This document shows, piece by piece, positions 1 through 7,961 of a DNA stretch of 39,788 nt. The notes beneath the pieces were generated by a model. The model ran no database searches. It was not told the origin of the DNA and worked only from the letters and a program-made list of their open reading frames with translations. Within the stretch, counting starts at the first letter, position 1. Each line of letters begins with the position of its first letter. A program made the position numbers and the translations under genes. This DNA is from Candidatus Omnitrophota bacterium (GTDB lineage Bacteria > Omnitrophota > Koll11 > Gygaellales > Profunditerraquicolaceae), in NCBI GenBank assembly GCA_028719045.1, contig JAQULD010000001.1:1-39788 (forward strand), written 5' to 3'.

Positions 1-36
1 TTAAGGCATTCGTTTGACGCCGACTCGATGCCTTAA
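1..36. repeat. 9-bp perfect inverted repeat at the window edge
   Basis: TTAAGGCAT at 1-9 is the exact reverse complement of ATGCCTTAA at 28-36, with an 18-base loop. The right arm contains the TAA (33-35, minus strand) that interrupts the radical SAM gene. It may be chance, a small hairpin or an assembly-end artefact. Confidence 0.6.
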
Positions 37-941
37 TAAATCCTCACGCAGCCCTCTTTATAGGCGCTCTTCAGTATCTCCTCGTTTACCACATCGACCC
101 TGGACCTGCAGCACCATTCGATCTTAATGCCTCTCTTTAATATTTCCTCGCATATTTTAGCCGCCCTGCCCGGGTTAACGAAAAAAGTGGCATCGACAAA
201 ATCTATTTCTTTTATACCGTAATGCTTATAGCATTGTTCTATTTCATCTCACACGCTCCCGGGATTCCGCTCCCGGTACGCGAGGTTAGCTATGGCGCAG
301 AAAGAGCATTTAAAAGGGCAGCCCGTGCTTGTAAGCATGATCGTAAAATTCCTTAATTGGGAAGTAAAAGAATAATAGAGGCTATTATTCAAAAGGTGCC
401 TCGCCGGGAAGGGATAATCGTCGAAATTTGCCGGGTTTGCCGATGGAGGGTTGCAAAAAACCCCGTCTTTAGTTTTATAAATCAGGCCTTCAATGCCGTT
501 TACGCCGCTTCCTGATTCTAACGCCGATATCAACTTAGGCAAGGACTCAATGGCTTCCCCGGATATCCCGTAATCAAAACATTGATAAGACAATGACTCC
601 TGCGGATACAATGTTATATTGATGCCTCCCACGATGATTTTCGCGTCCAAATTTTGTTTAAAATATCCCGCCCATTCAACCACCCTGTGAAACCAGTAAG
701 TGTCGGCCCTGAATCCGATAATATCTGGGGAGAAAGCTTTTAACAGTTTTGCGGTTTTTTCCTTTGTAAGGTTGAGCGCGTTTGCGTCTATTAAAATAAC
801 TTTATGGCCTGCCTTTTCCAATATAGCAGCGACATAGGCTAAAACTATCGGAGGGGCAAGGCAAAACTCCTCATCTACCACCTTAAGGTTTTCTGAAAAC
901 TTCCTGTGCCCAAAAGTGGAATGTATTAATGCGATTTTCAT
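1..941 (-). pseudogene. B12-binding radical SAM protein, interrupted by two in-frame stops and cut by the window edge
   Basis: The intact part (230 codons from ATG at 941) has an N-terminal cobalamin-binding-like Rossmann domain (about residues 1-150, with IIVGGINI) and the radical SAM cluster motif CPFKCSFC (Cys 208, 212, 215). A TGA at 249-251 (codon 231) interrupts it, but the same frame continues with family sequence (DEIEQCYKHYGIKEIDFVDA, then CRSRVDVVNEEIL, then GCVRIY). It meets a TAA at 33-35 (codon 303) and resumes as GIESASNECL up to the window edge. The paralogue at 30954-32441 has NEIEECYRRHGVREIDFFD and GRIYFGIES at the same places, so both stops replace ordinary residues. It follows the 945-1970 gene by 3 nt, as the last visible gene of unit A. 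A decaying gene is likely; base errors near a sequence end are the alternative. No recoding signal was recognised. Confidence 0.8.
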
Positions 942-944
942 GTT

Positions 945-1970
945 TTACGATTTCCCGCTAAAAGAATAAGAAAAAGAACCGGATAAACAATCTTTGCAGA
1001 TATCTATTTCCGCAAAATTCACCGATAATTGAGCCCTGAAAGATTTGAATTTTTCGTTTCCCCATATCGACAAAAACGCCTCATCCTGAATATTGCCCAT
1101 AATGCGGCTTGAGCGCAGGTCGTTACAGCATGCCAGGACGTCGCCGTCAGAAAGGACAACCGCGCCAAAAAATGGACGGGAACAAAAAGAGCTTGCCCCG
1201 GTAAAGCGAAAACAATTTTTATCCGCGGGAAGAAGCTCTTTCTTTATAATATTGGCATAGGTGACTTTCTTAAATGAGACCTTATCGGCTTTAAGCCTCC
1301 GGCCTAATTCAATTAAACCGCTTGTTCTTTTAGCGGTATCTTTGAGAAGTATAGACTGGAGGTTAACAAACGGGGTTTTCTTTCCGGAAGCGTCCCTTAT
1401 CTTTATCAGCGAAGCGATACCAGCGGTAACCTTTTTGAAATCCCCTCCCGGCCTGTAGTTTTCGTAAATTTCCTCATCGTCGCTATCGACGCACACGATC
1501 ATATAATCAAGCCCGCTCTCTATTAATTTATGGATATTTGATTCGCTCAGAAAAGAACCGTTCGTGCTGACCCCCACGATTATCCGGTATTTTTTCGCTA
1601 ATTTTATCATCTCAAATATATCGGGATTCAAAAACGGCTCCCCAAAATTCCACAATGCTAAAAACATAAGCCTCCTGCCGCAGTTTTCAAGCAGCCTGGA
1701 AAAAACCTCAAGCGTCATGTAAGGTTCTTTCCTTTTGAAATCGAGGTATTGCCGCGGGCACATCGGGCATCTAAAATCGCATTCTGAAGAAGCCTCTACC
1801 ATCAAAACGGCGGGATGCGCGGGAGCTCTCTTAATCTTAAAAGCCGAAGTTATTTTTAAAAGCAGAAAATTGAATATTTTAGCGGGGCTAAGCAATATTA
1901 ATAATAAAGGTTTACGCAGCTTCCATAGCTCAGGTAAAGAATGCTTGTGGTTGAAAGTCCGGAATTCCAT
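945..1970 (-). CDS. Radical SAM/SPASM domain protein
   Basis: This 341-aa protein has the radical SAM motif CDFRCPMC (Cys 64, 68, 71), which binds the 4Fe-4S cluster that cleaves S-adenosylmethionine. A barrel segment with FGEPFLNPD and STNGS follows. The C-terminal region has several cysteines (CSRPFF, LACCND, CKDC) and the IWGNEKFKSFR pattern typical of SPASM domains, which hold auxiliary Fe-S clusters. The first 50 residues are hydrophobic and basic, which could let the protein associate with the inner membrane. There is no B12 domain. It lies 15 nt downstream of the FAD oxidoreductase and 3 nt upstream of the broken B12 radical SAM gene, within unit A. SPASM enzymes modify peptides, sugars or other small molecules. 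The substrate here is unknown; the glycosyltransferase context favours a glycan or lipid-linked substrate. Confidence 0.9.
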   Translation of the reverse strand: MEFRTFNHKHSLPELWKLRKPLLLILLSPAKIFNFLLLKITSAFKIKRAPAHPAVLMVEASSECDFRCPMCPRQYLDFKRKEPYMTLEVFSRLLENCGRRLMFLALWNFGEPFLNPDIFEMIKLAKKYRIIVGVSTNGSFLSESNIHKLIESGLDYMIVCVDSDDEEIYENYRPGGDFKKVTAGIASLIKIRDASGKKTPFVNLQSILLKDTAKRTSGLIELGRRLKADKVSFKKVTYANIIKKELLPADKNCFRFTGASSFCSRPFFGAVVLSDGDVLACCNDLRSSRIMGNIQDEAFLSIWGNEKFKSFRAQLSVNFAEIDICKDCLSGSFSYSFSGKS

Positions 1971-1985
1971 AATTTTAGCTGCCCC

Positions 1986-3434
1986 TTAAATACTCATGTT
2001 ATCGGTCAGTGATTTGGTCTCTATCAACCCCGAATAATTCATTACATTCGCGATATCGAAGCGGCTTAAGCCGGAAGGATCATCTATGTATTCAGCGGCT
2101 TTTTTCCCGGCGGACATCGCAAAATCCATGAACAAATAACTAAAACTACCCTGTCTTCCGCATATTACCAGATTACCGGAATTATCCAAAAGAGAATTTA
2201 TTACCTTATCGCGGTACTGTTTGTAATCAAGAGAATAGACCGGATATGCGTTCCCGGCAGAAGTGGAGAAATACCCAAGCACATCTTCATCCTTGACAAC
2301 GATCCCTGTCCGCCTTAAATCTTTTAAAACACGCTTAAACAATGCGGCGTCTTCCATTTTACAAATATTATCGCCTTTATCGCAAGGGATTTCCAGCATC
2401 AAGGAAGTTTTTCCTGGCGGCGCCATATACGGGCTTCTTGCCTTTGGCTCCTGGATCCTCGTAAATATACATTCCCTCTCCGGCACATACTGCCAGGTAT
2501 TTTCACTGATCCGTTCTTTATTTATCATAATATTCATAAACCTAAGGCTTCTATATTTAAGGTTATCCAGCCACTTGTTTATATCGGATCCGGCCTGTAA
2601 AGCGGGGAAAAGTTTTACTAAATCATGCAGCGGTATGGTAGACACCAGGTACCCGCATTCTTCGAACCGCGTTTTTCCGCCGCAGGACAAATGCACTCCC
2701 CTGACCAGGTTATCCGTCAAAGATAAACCTAAAGGTACGGAATCGGAAAGTATTTCCCCTCCTTTATCTTTTATGTTCTTTGCCATAGCGGTAAAAATCG
2801 CCCCGATGCCCTCCTTTGGATATAGATATTGCCGCGAGTAAGTTCTTTCTTTTTCCTTTCGCATATTTAAAAGCTTGGAGATTATTGTCTTAATATTCAA
2901 GGCGGATATCCTCTGCCTGGCCCATTCGCTGGACATAGACCCGGGATGGACGCCCCAGAGCTTCTCGTTGTAAGGCTCGAAAATAACGGAATAAAGAGTT
3001 TGTCCGAAGCTATTAATAAACCACTGTTCCAAAGAGTCCGAAGCGCCGCGATGGCCGTTGAATACCTTATGAAAAGCGTCTTTGACAATACCCAATGCAT
3101 TGCCTGCTTCCAATTTGAATAACGCGTCCGTCAAATTGATCGGGTACTTGAATTCTTTGCCTTTAAGCCTGATGACGCTTTTCCTTTCCTGAAGCAATAA
3201 CTCATCTTTTAAAATGGATTTTATTCTTTCTATTATATACATTTCCGGGGATATGAACCTGTGGCCACCCAGGTCAAACCTGAATCCATTATGCTCATTC
3301 GTGACGCAAAGCCCCCCGCATCTGTTTTCCTTCTCTATTAAAATCACCTCGTAGCCTTTTTCCGCAAGTTCCCAGCCGCAAAATAATCCGCTGGGCCCGC
3401 CTCCCAATATCACGACTTTAGATTTTTTCTTCAT
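1986..3434 (-). CDS. FAD-dependent amine-oxidase-like oxidoreductase (COG1232 type)
   Basis: This 482-aa protein opens with a dinucleotide-binding fold, ILGGGPSGLFCGWELAEKG (GGGPSG at residues 11-16), followed by an acidic IEKENRCGG segment. This is the FAD-binding pattern of the protoporphyrinogen oxidase / amine oxidase / UDP-galactopyranose mutase superfamily. The LGGHRFISP and KGKEFKYPINL segments resemble the substrate region of UGM-like and HemY-like proteins, and the C-terminal GRQGSFSYLFMDFAMSAGK resembles the second FAD contact. Proteins of this group often sit in surface-polysaccharide clusters, where they act on sugars or polyprenyl intermediates. A haem-pathway role is unlikely, because no other haem gene is present. 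Its ATG overlaps the stop of the upstream radical SAM gene by one base (TAATG), suggesting translational coupling. Confidence 0.85.
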   Translation of the reverse strand: MKKKSKVVILGGGPSGLFCGWELAEKGYEVILIEKENRCGGLCVTNEHNGFRFDLGGHRFISPEMYIIERIKSILKDELLLQERKSVIRLKGKEFKYPINLTDALFKLEAGNALGIVKDAFHKVFNGHRGASDSLEQWFINSFGQTLYSVIFEPYNEKLWGVHPGSMSSEWARQRISALNIKTIISKLLNMRKEKERTYSRQYLYPKEGIGAIFTAMAKNIKDKGGEILSDSVPLGLSLTDNLVRGVHLSCGGKTRFEECGYLVSTIPLHDLVKLFPALQAGSDINKWLDNLKYRSLRFMNIMINKERISENTWQYVPERECIFTRIQEPKARSPYMAPPGKTSLMLEIPCDKGDNICKMEDAALFKRVLKDLRRTGIVVKDEDVLGYFSTSAGNAYPVYSLDYKQYRDKVINSLLDNSGNLVICGRQGSFSYLFMDFAMSAGKKAAEYIDDPSGLSRFDIANVMNYSGLIETKSLTDNMSI

Positions 3435-4447
3435 TATAGGTTTTGTTTCGTAAAAAAGAAATTGCGCAAGGCGTTTAAATTTAAGCTCATCATAAAATTA
3501 TATTCTACCAGGTTCGCGCACCAGCACTCCCGGCAAGGGGAATAAGATATTTTTTTTATGGATTCGGCCAAGCCATGCGCGATAGCGTTGATCCCGGAAT
3601 CCGCCATTTCGTTACAGGGATACAATATACCCTTAGCGTCCAATCTAAAAACTGTCAAGCCCGCAAAGCAAGGGATAACCTCCGGCAAAGGCCAATGCGA
3701 CAAGTATTCCAATCCCCTGGCGGAATTTAAGATGATTTTACCATATAGCCGCGTTTTTTTAAGCAGCATTATCTTTTGGACCGCCTGCTTATACTCGTCA
3801 GGCTCCGGCGCAACCGGGTTCGCGGACTTTTCCCCGAAAATATTCATCCTGGAAGGCTGAAAGTATACTCCGACTTTATACCGGAGACAAATTCCCAGGA
3901 TATTTTCAATTGTTTTAACATTGAGTTTGGAAATAACCGAATTAATATAAACTGGAATATTTTCTTCTATGGCTGATTCAAGCCCCATGACAGCCTTATC
4001 AAAACTATCGCCTCCCCGCACGGAATCGTTTATTTCCCTGTTGCCATCAAGGCTCAAATGGATGATACTGGTATTCCTTAACTCCTTAATCCTGGCTTTT
4101 AAAAAAAAGCCGTTCGTATTTATCTTGACCACGATACGCCTGCCTGCAGCGAAATCTATGATTTCCCCCAAATCCTCTCTTAGTAAAGGCTCTCCTCCGG
4201 TAAAAGAAATATATTTTATCCCCGCCTTTTCCATTTCTTTTATCAGGCCGAAAACCGCGAGGGTGCTTAATTCCTGCCCGTTATTTTTCTGGCCCGAGCA
4301 GTAAAGGCATTTTTGATTGCATTTCTCCGTAATTAACCAGCGTATCGCCTTAGGATATTTGCGTCTCATAAGCGAAGCGTATACAAAAGATTTTAAAAAA
4401 GCGCACGCGTCTTCTATGCCGTTACCGGCATTTTTCTTGGTAACCAT
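3434..4447 (-). CDS. Radical SAM protein with C-terminal CxxCWC motif (SPASM-like)
   Basis: This 337-aa protein has the cluster motif CNQKCLYC (Cys 43, 47, 50), then SFTGGEPLLRED and INTNGF, which are typical SAM-binding strands. Near the C-terminus it has PCFAGLTVFRLDAKG, YPCNEM and CRECWCANLVEYN, suggesting an auxiliary Fe-S cluster of SPASM/twitch type. It is a clear paralogue of the 325-aa protein at 16929-17906, sharing HLSLDG, SVRGG/R, FQP(A/S)R and the CxxCWCA-VE(Y/F)N ending. Both copies lie directly downstream of a large GT-C-type membrane gene, which suggests a recurring functional pair. The gene is 32 nt from the 675-aa glycosyltransferase and is coupled to the FAD enzyme downstream. 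The substrate is unknown. Confidence 0.9.
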   Translation of the reverse strand: MVTKKNAGNGIEDACAFLKSFVYASLMRRKYPKAIRWLITEKCNQKCLYCSGQKNNGQELSTLAVFGLIKEMEKAGIKYISFTGGEPLLREDLGEIIDFAAGRRIVVKINTNGFFLKARIKELRNTSIIHLSLDGNREINDSVRGGDSFDKAVMGLESAIEENIPVYINSVISKLNVKTIENILGICLRYKVGVYFQPSRMNIFGEKSANPVAPEPDEYKQAVQKIMLLKKTRLYGKIILNSARGLEYLSHWPLPEVIPCFAGLTVFRLDAKGILYPCNEMADSGINAIAHGLAESIKKISYSPCRECWCANLVEYNFMMSLNLNALRNFFFTKQNL

Positions 4448-4479
4448 AATAAATTATGCCCCGATTTCCCGGTTGCCGC

Positions 4480-6507
4480 TTACAAGGCCCCGTAGATTTT
4501 CTTTTCCAGGAATTCGATCTTCCCTTTTTCAAAATAGCTTCCGAACTTTTCAAATATCCGGAGCGCGTAAGCCCGGATGTAACTTAATTTACCGCTGTCC
4601 TTCTCAGAAGCAAGGTAATCTTTGATGTTATTAATATTCAACGGCAAGGCCATATAATCGTCCTCGATTTCCGCCGTAAAAAGCAGGCAGCTAAATGCCA
4701 CGTAAGCCGCTTCTATATTGCTCGCGAATTGGCGGTCTTTTATGGCAAGCCTCGACCTGTTTGCGATGCAATCCCTGATCACGGAGAAATTATCCAAATG
4801 CCTTACTTTAAAAAAAACGGTCTCGGGCAACCTGTTCAGTTCCTGATAAGCAAACCCGGAAATAAAATAATCCCTGCAAGTCTCAGGGAGCTTTCCGTAG
4901 AAAGAATAAAGTTCCTCCGGTTTAAACATAAAAGTCAATCTTCCCAGATAAAAATACTCGGTTTCCCTGATATCCACGTTGTTCATGAACCCGGCCTCTT
5001 TCGAAGCGGACGCTTCACGGCATACTGTTATTAAATTTTGCGCATAATATTTGAAATATACAGGCGAGCCACCTTCATCGATATCTGAGCGCAAAAATGA
5101 TTCATAAAAGACATGGGACAATCCGGGGTACCTTTTAATTAAAACAAACGTATCGGGTAAACTAAAATTCGGGCTGCTATAAATATCTTCCAAATACCTT
5201 AAAAGCATGGAACTTTTTTTATCCGGCGCAAACTTATCAAAGACCAGCGCGGCATTTTTCCCGGAGTAACCCCTTGTTGCAAGGGTCTTGCCAAGCCTGG
5301 CATATTCCGCGTCGCTTGTATAAGCGAGGTTTTCCGGGAAATTAGCGTAAGGCAGCCTCTGAACAAAAGAAAAAACATGAAAGAAAATAATAACAGCTAA
5401 AATCACTTTTTGCAAAGTCGCATTCAACAGGCAGATGCCTAAGGCCAGTATCGAAAAGATAAACGGGAACAAATTAAACAAATACCTGACTTTTAGGTCC
5501 AAAGAAGAAAAAGCCAGAAGAATCACATAGAGGCAGGCAAAACAGACGACAATAAACTGAAGGGCCCCCCTTGGACCGCAAAGCAAGCTAAGGTCGGCGA
5601 AATTTCCATTTTTTTTCATCAAAAGCAAAAAACACAATATAAACAATGCGTAGTACGGGTAACCTGCCCAGTAATGGCTTGCGCTAAAGGAAAATATGGC
5701 GGGAATAAAAAAACCGAAGATCTCTTTTGCATTAAAGTAAAGGTTTTTTAAACCAAGCTCATAAAACTTCTGCCCGTGTATTTCCATACCGTTAAAAACA
5801 TGGGAAAGATTATAAGAAAACCAAGGCAGTATTCCCAAAACGAAAAAAACGGCAAATGCGATGAACTTCCTTTTCATAAAAAATTCCCGTTCATTTTTTA
5901 ACCATACGGCAAAACACAGGGATAAGAACGCCAGGAACGCGTAAGAATACCAGATTGCCATACCCGCTATAAAACCCATGCAGGAATAAATAAAAACGGA
6001 GCCTTTTTTTTCGATTACTTTCAGGAACAGCGCAAGAAAAAGCCCGGAAGCAAGAGTAATGGTGTATTGCCCGGGGAAAATCATAAGGGTGGAATTGGTA
6101 AAAATAACCGGGGAAAAAACATAAAGAACCGAAAAGATCAATGCCGCTTTCAGGGAAATCCTCTTCATAAGTTTATACCAGATAATTAAGCCGGCCGTTG
6201 AAAGAAATAAGGCGAAGATTTTTAAAACGATGTAACTGTTCCCGAACAAAAACGAGAAAGGTAAAAAAGAAACCGCCGGAATAATTTCTGAAATCCCCCT
6301 GGAAGATGTGGCATAATCAAAAAAGGGCAATTTAAGAGAGAATAATTCTTTGGAAATAAACCCTATATACCGCTCGTCTCCCCCGTAAACGGTATCCAGG
6401 TAAAAAAAAGCGATGACCAGCCTTGAGGCGAGGAAAGCGCAAAGAATGGCCAAAAACCCCCTGTTATCCTTTAGAATATTCGAAAGCTTCGTACTATATT
6501 CGTTCAT
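4480..6507 (-). CDS. GT-C type membrane glycosyltransferase with long C-terminal tail
   Basis: This 675-aa protein has roughly ten or more hydrophobic segments in residues 18-385. An Asp-Glu pair in the first external loop (YGGDERYIG, D44 E45) is the place where GT39/GT83-like enzymes (ArnT and PMT relatives) keep their catalytic acid. Such enzymes take sugar from a polyprenyl-phosphate donor on the periplasmic side. Beyond about residue 385 the chain becomes soluble and runs for about 290 residues that I do not recognise, rich in aromatic and helical segments. The usual family length is 450-550 aa, so the tail is extra. It sits 8 nt downstream of the B12 radical SAM gene and upstream of a SPASM-like radical SAM gene. 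The acceptor and sugar cannot be inferred. Confidence 0.75.
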   Translation of the reverse strand: MNEYSTKLSNILKDNRGFLAILCAFLASRLVIAFFYLDTVYGGDERYIGFISKELFSLKLPFFDYATSSRGISEIIPAVSFLPFSFLFGNSYIVLKIFALFLSTAGLIIWYKLMKRISLKAALIFSVLYVFSPVIFTNSTLMIFPGQYTITLASGLFLALFLKVIEKKGSVFIYSCMGFIAGMAIWYSYAFLAFLSLCFAVWLKNEREFFMKRKFIAFAVFFVLGILPWFSYNLSHVFNGMEIHGQKFYELGLKNLYFNAKEIFGFFIPAIFSFSASHYWAGYPYYALFILCFLLLMKKNGNFADLSLLCGPRGALQFIVVCFACLYVILLAFSSLDLKVRYLFNLFPFIFSILALGICLLNATLQKVILAVIIFFHVFSFVQRLPYANFPENLAYTSDAEYARLGKTLATRGYSGKNAALVFDKFAPDKKSSMLLRYLEDIYSSPNFSLPDTFVLIKRYPGLSHVFYESFLRSDIDEGGSPVYFKYYAQNLITVCREASASKEAGFMNNVDIRETEYFYLGRLTFMFKPEELYSFYGKLPETCRDYFISGFAYQELNRLPETVFFKVRHLDNFSVIRDCIANRSRLAIKDRQFASNIEAAYVAFSCLLFTAEIEDDYMALPLNINNIKDYLASEKDSGKLSYIRAYALRIFEKFGSYFEKGKIEFLEKKIYGAL

Positions 6508-6515
6508 ATTTATTA

Positions 6516-7961
6516 TTAATTCTCCGGTCCATGCGCCGGTTTATCAAAAAATATCGAACCCAACAGGGATATGAATCCCATAAAGATTATCTTAAAATAG
6601 CCTCTCTCGAACACCAGCCTGGAATACCGGAAAAAGATCTTCGGCCTCAAATAAAATTCCCTGAGTATCTTTCTGCGGTATGAATTTATGGTTCCGGCTT
6701 CCAAATTACGCGGCAGGAACACCCGGGTTTGTAAATTCAACAAGTCCCAGTTATTGTTAAACTTCCCGTAATGCGGCGCCCTCTCATAATCTGTTGAGCC
6801 CGGCAAAGGAGTGAAGTACCCGACAGTGATCAAATCAAAACGATTTTTCAATATAAAATCCCTGGTATCCCGGATAGAAACCCTGTCCTCGGTTAAATGC
6901 CCTAGCATAAAATAACCTTTTGCCAATATGCCCGCTTCTTTTGTCCATTTAATGACCGCGGGGGCTTTCGCGAGGTCAATTTCCTTCTCTATAAAATCCA
7001 GGACTCTTTGTGAACCGCTTTCAATCCCGTAAGCTATAGACCAGCAGCCGGCCTTTTTCATCAATCTCAGGATTTCCGGTCTCATTACATCTATCCTGGC
7101 GCTGCAAGACCAGGATAAATCCAATTTCTCTTTTATCATCAATTCGCATAAATTAACCACCCTGCGCGGGTTCATCAGGAAAGCCCCATCCACGATCATT
7201 AATTCTTTTATGCCAAATTGGGTTTTTAAGGCCTTTACCATACTAACCACATACTCCGGGCTGTGCGCCCTGTAGGCTTTAGCGAACGCGGTCCCGGAGC
7301 AAAAAGTACAACGCATCGGGCAGCCCCGCGAGGTAATTACCGTAATGGCCGGAAGTTTTTTAAAACCGATCGATGAAGGCCTGTAAAATTTCTTTAAGTC
7401 GGGCAATAAATCCCACGCCGGAAACGGAAGCGAATCCAGGTCCTCGATAAAGGTTTGCGCCCCGGTTAGCTTCAATCCGTTATTTTCCCTGACAATAAGC
7501 CCATTTATGCCGTCAGGCTTATAATTATCTTTTGAACATTTAAGCAATTCAGCGACAGCCCTTTCCCCTTCCCCCAGGACCCCGATGTCAAATTGCGGGA
7601 ATAAATTCATAGTTTCCTCTGGCAAAGATGAAACATGCACCCCCCCAATGATAATCTTTAAATCCGGATTTGAGCCTTTTAAGGCTTTCGCCAGAACCGC
7701 GGCTTTATTTATTGATAAGGTCGCCGAAGTTATACCGACAAACTCAGGCTTTAAAGAAAGTATTATTTGAGCGGCCTGAGTGATTGTCAAACCTAAAGCG
7801 CAGCAGTCCAGGATTTTAACCGAATGGCCTTCCCGACGGATAAACGCCGCCAAGCTCGCTATCCCTAACGGAGGCATATATAATCCGCCTCCGGCAAGAG
7901 CCCCGTAACGCTCTTTGCCGGTTAATGGGGGATTGACCAGAATAATTTTCGTCTTTTCCAT
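6516..7961 (-). CDS. B12-binding domain radical SAM protein
   Basis: This 481-aa protein has an N-terminal cobalamin-binding-like Rossmann domain (residues 1-150, with VNPPLTG, PPLGIASLAAFIRREGH, IIIGGVHVSSLPEE and GEGE). The radical SAM motif CPMRCTFC follows at Cys 214, 218 and 221, with the barrel strands IDGAFL and YGIESGSQRVLD. The N-terminal domain lacks the DxHxxG motif of methionine synthase, as is normal for this class (BchE, HpnJ, PhpK relatives). Members carry out methylations, ring closures and rearrangements. The C-terminal 80 residues are basic and end in a hydrophobic stretch (FKIIFMGFISLLGSIFF), suggesting membrane association and a lipid-like substrate. Its ATG at 7961 directly abuts the stop of the 627-aa SGNH/TPR gene, so the two are tightly co-transcribed. 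Confidence 0.92.
   Translation of the reverse strand: MEKTKIILVNPPLTGKERYGALAGGGLYMPPLGIASLAAFIRREGHSVKILDCCALGLTITQAAQIILSLKPEFVGITSATLSINKAAVLAKALKGSNPDLKIIIGGVHVSSLPEETMNLFPQFDIGVLGEGERAVAELLKCSKDNYKPDGINGLIVRENNGLKLTGAQTFIEDLDSLPFPAWDLLPDLKKFYRPSSIGFKKLPAITVITSRGCPMRCTFCSGTAFAKAYRAHSPEYVVSMVKALKTQFGIKELMIVDGAFLMNPRRVVNLCELMIKEKLDLSWSCSARIDVMRPEILRLMKKAGCWSIAYGIESGSQRVLDFIEKEIDLAKAPAVIKWTKEAGILAKGYFMLGHLTEDRVSIRDTRDFILKNRFDLITVGYFTPLPGSTDYERAPHYGKFNNNWDLLNLQTRVFLPRNLEAGTINSYRRKILREFYLRPKIFFRYSRLVFERGYFKIIFMGFISLLGSIFFDKPAHGPEN

Noticed and set aside
249..251. Selenocysteine at the in-frame TGA of the B12 radical SAM gene
   Set aside because: The paralogue has Ile, not Cys, at this position and the gene has a second stop (TAA).
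2263..2841. 192-aa plus-strand ORF opposite the FAD oxidoreductase
   Set aside because: Low-complexity Ser/Ile-rich sequence opposite a clear gene; a shadow frame.
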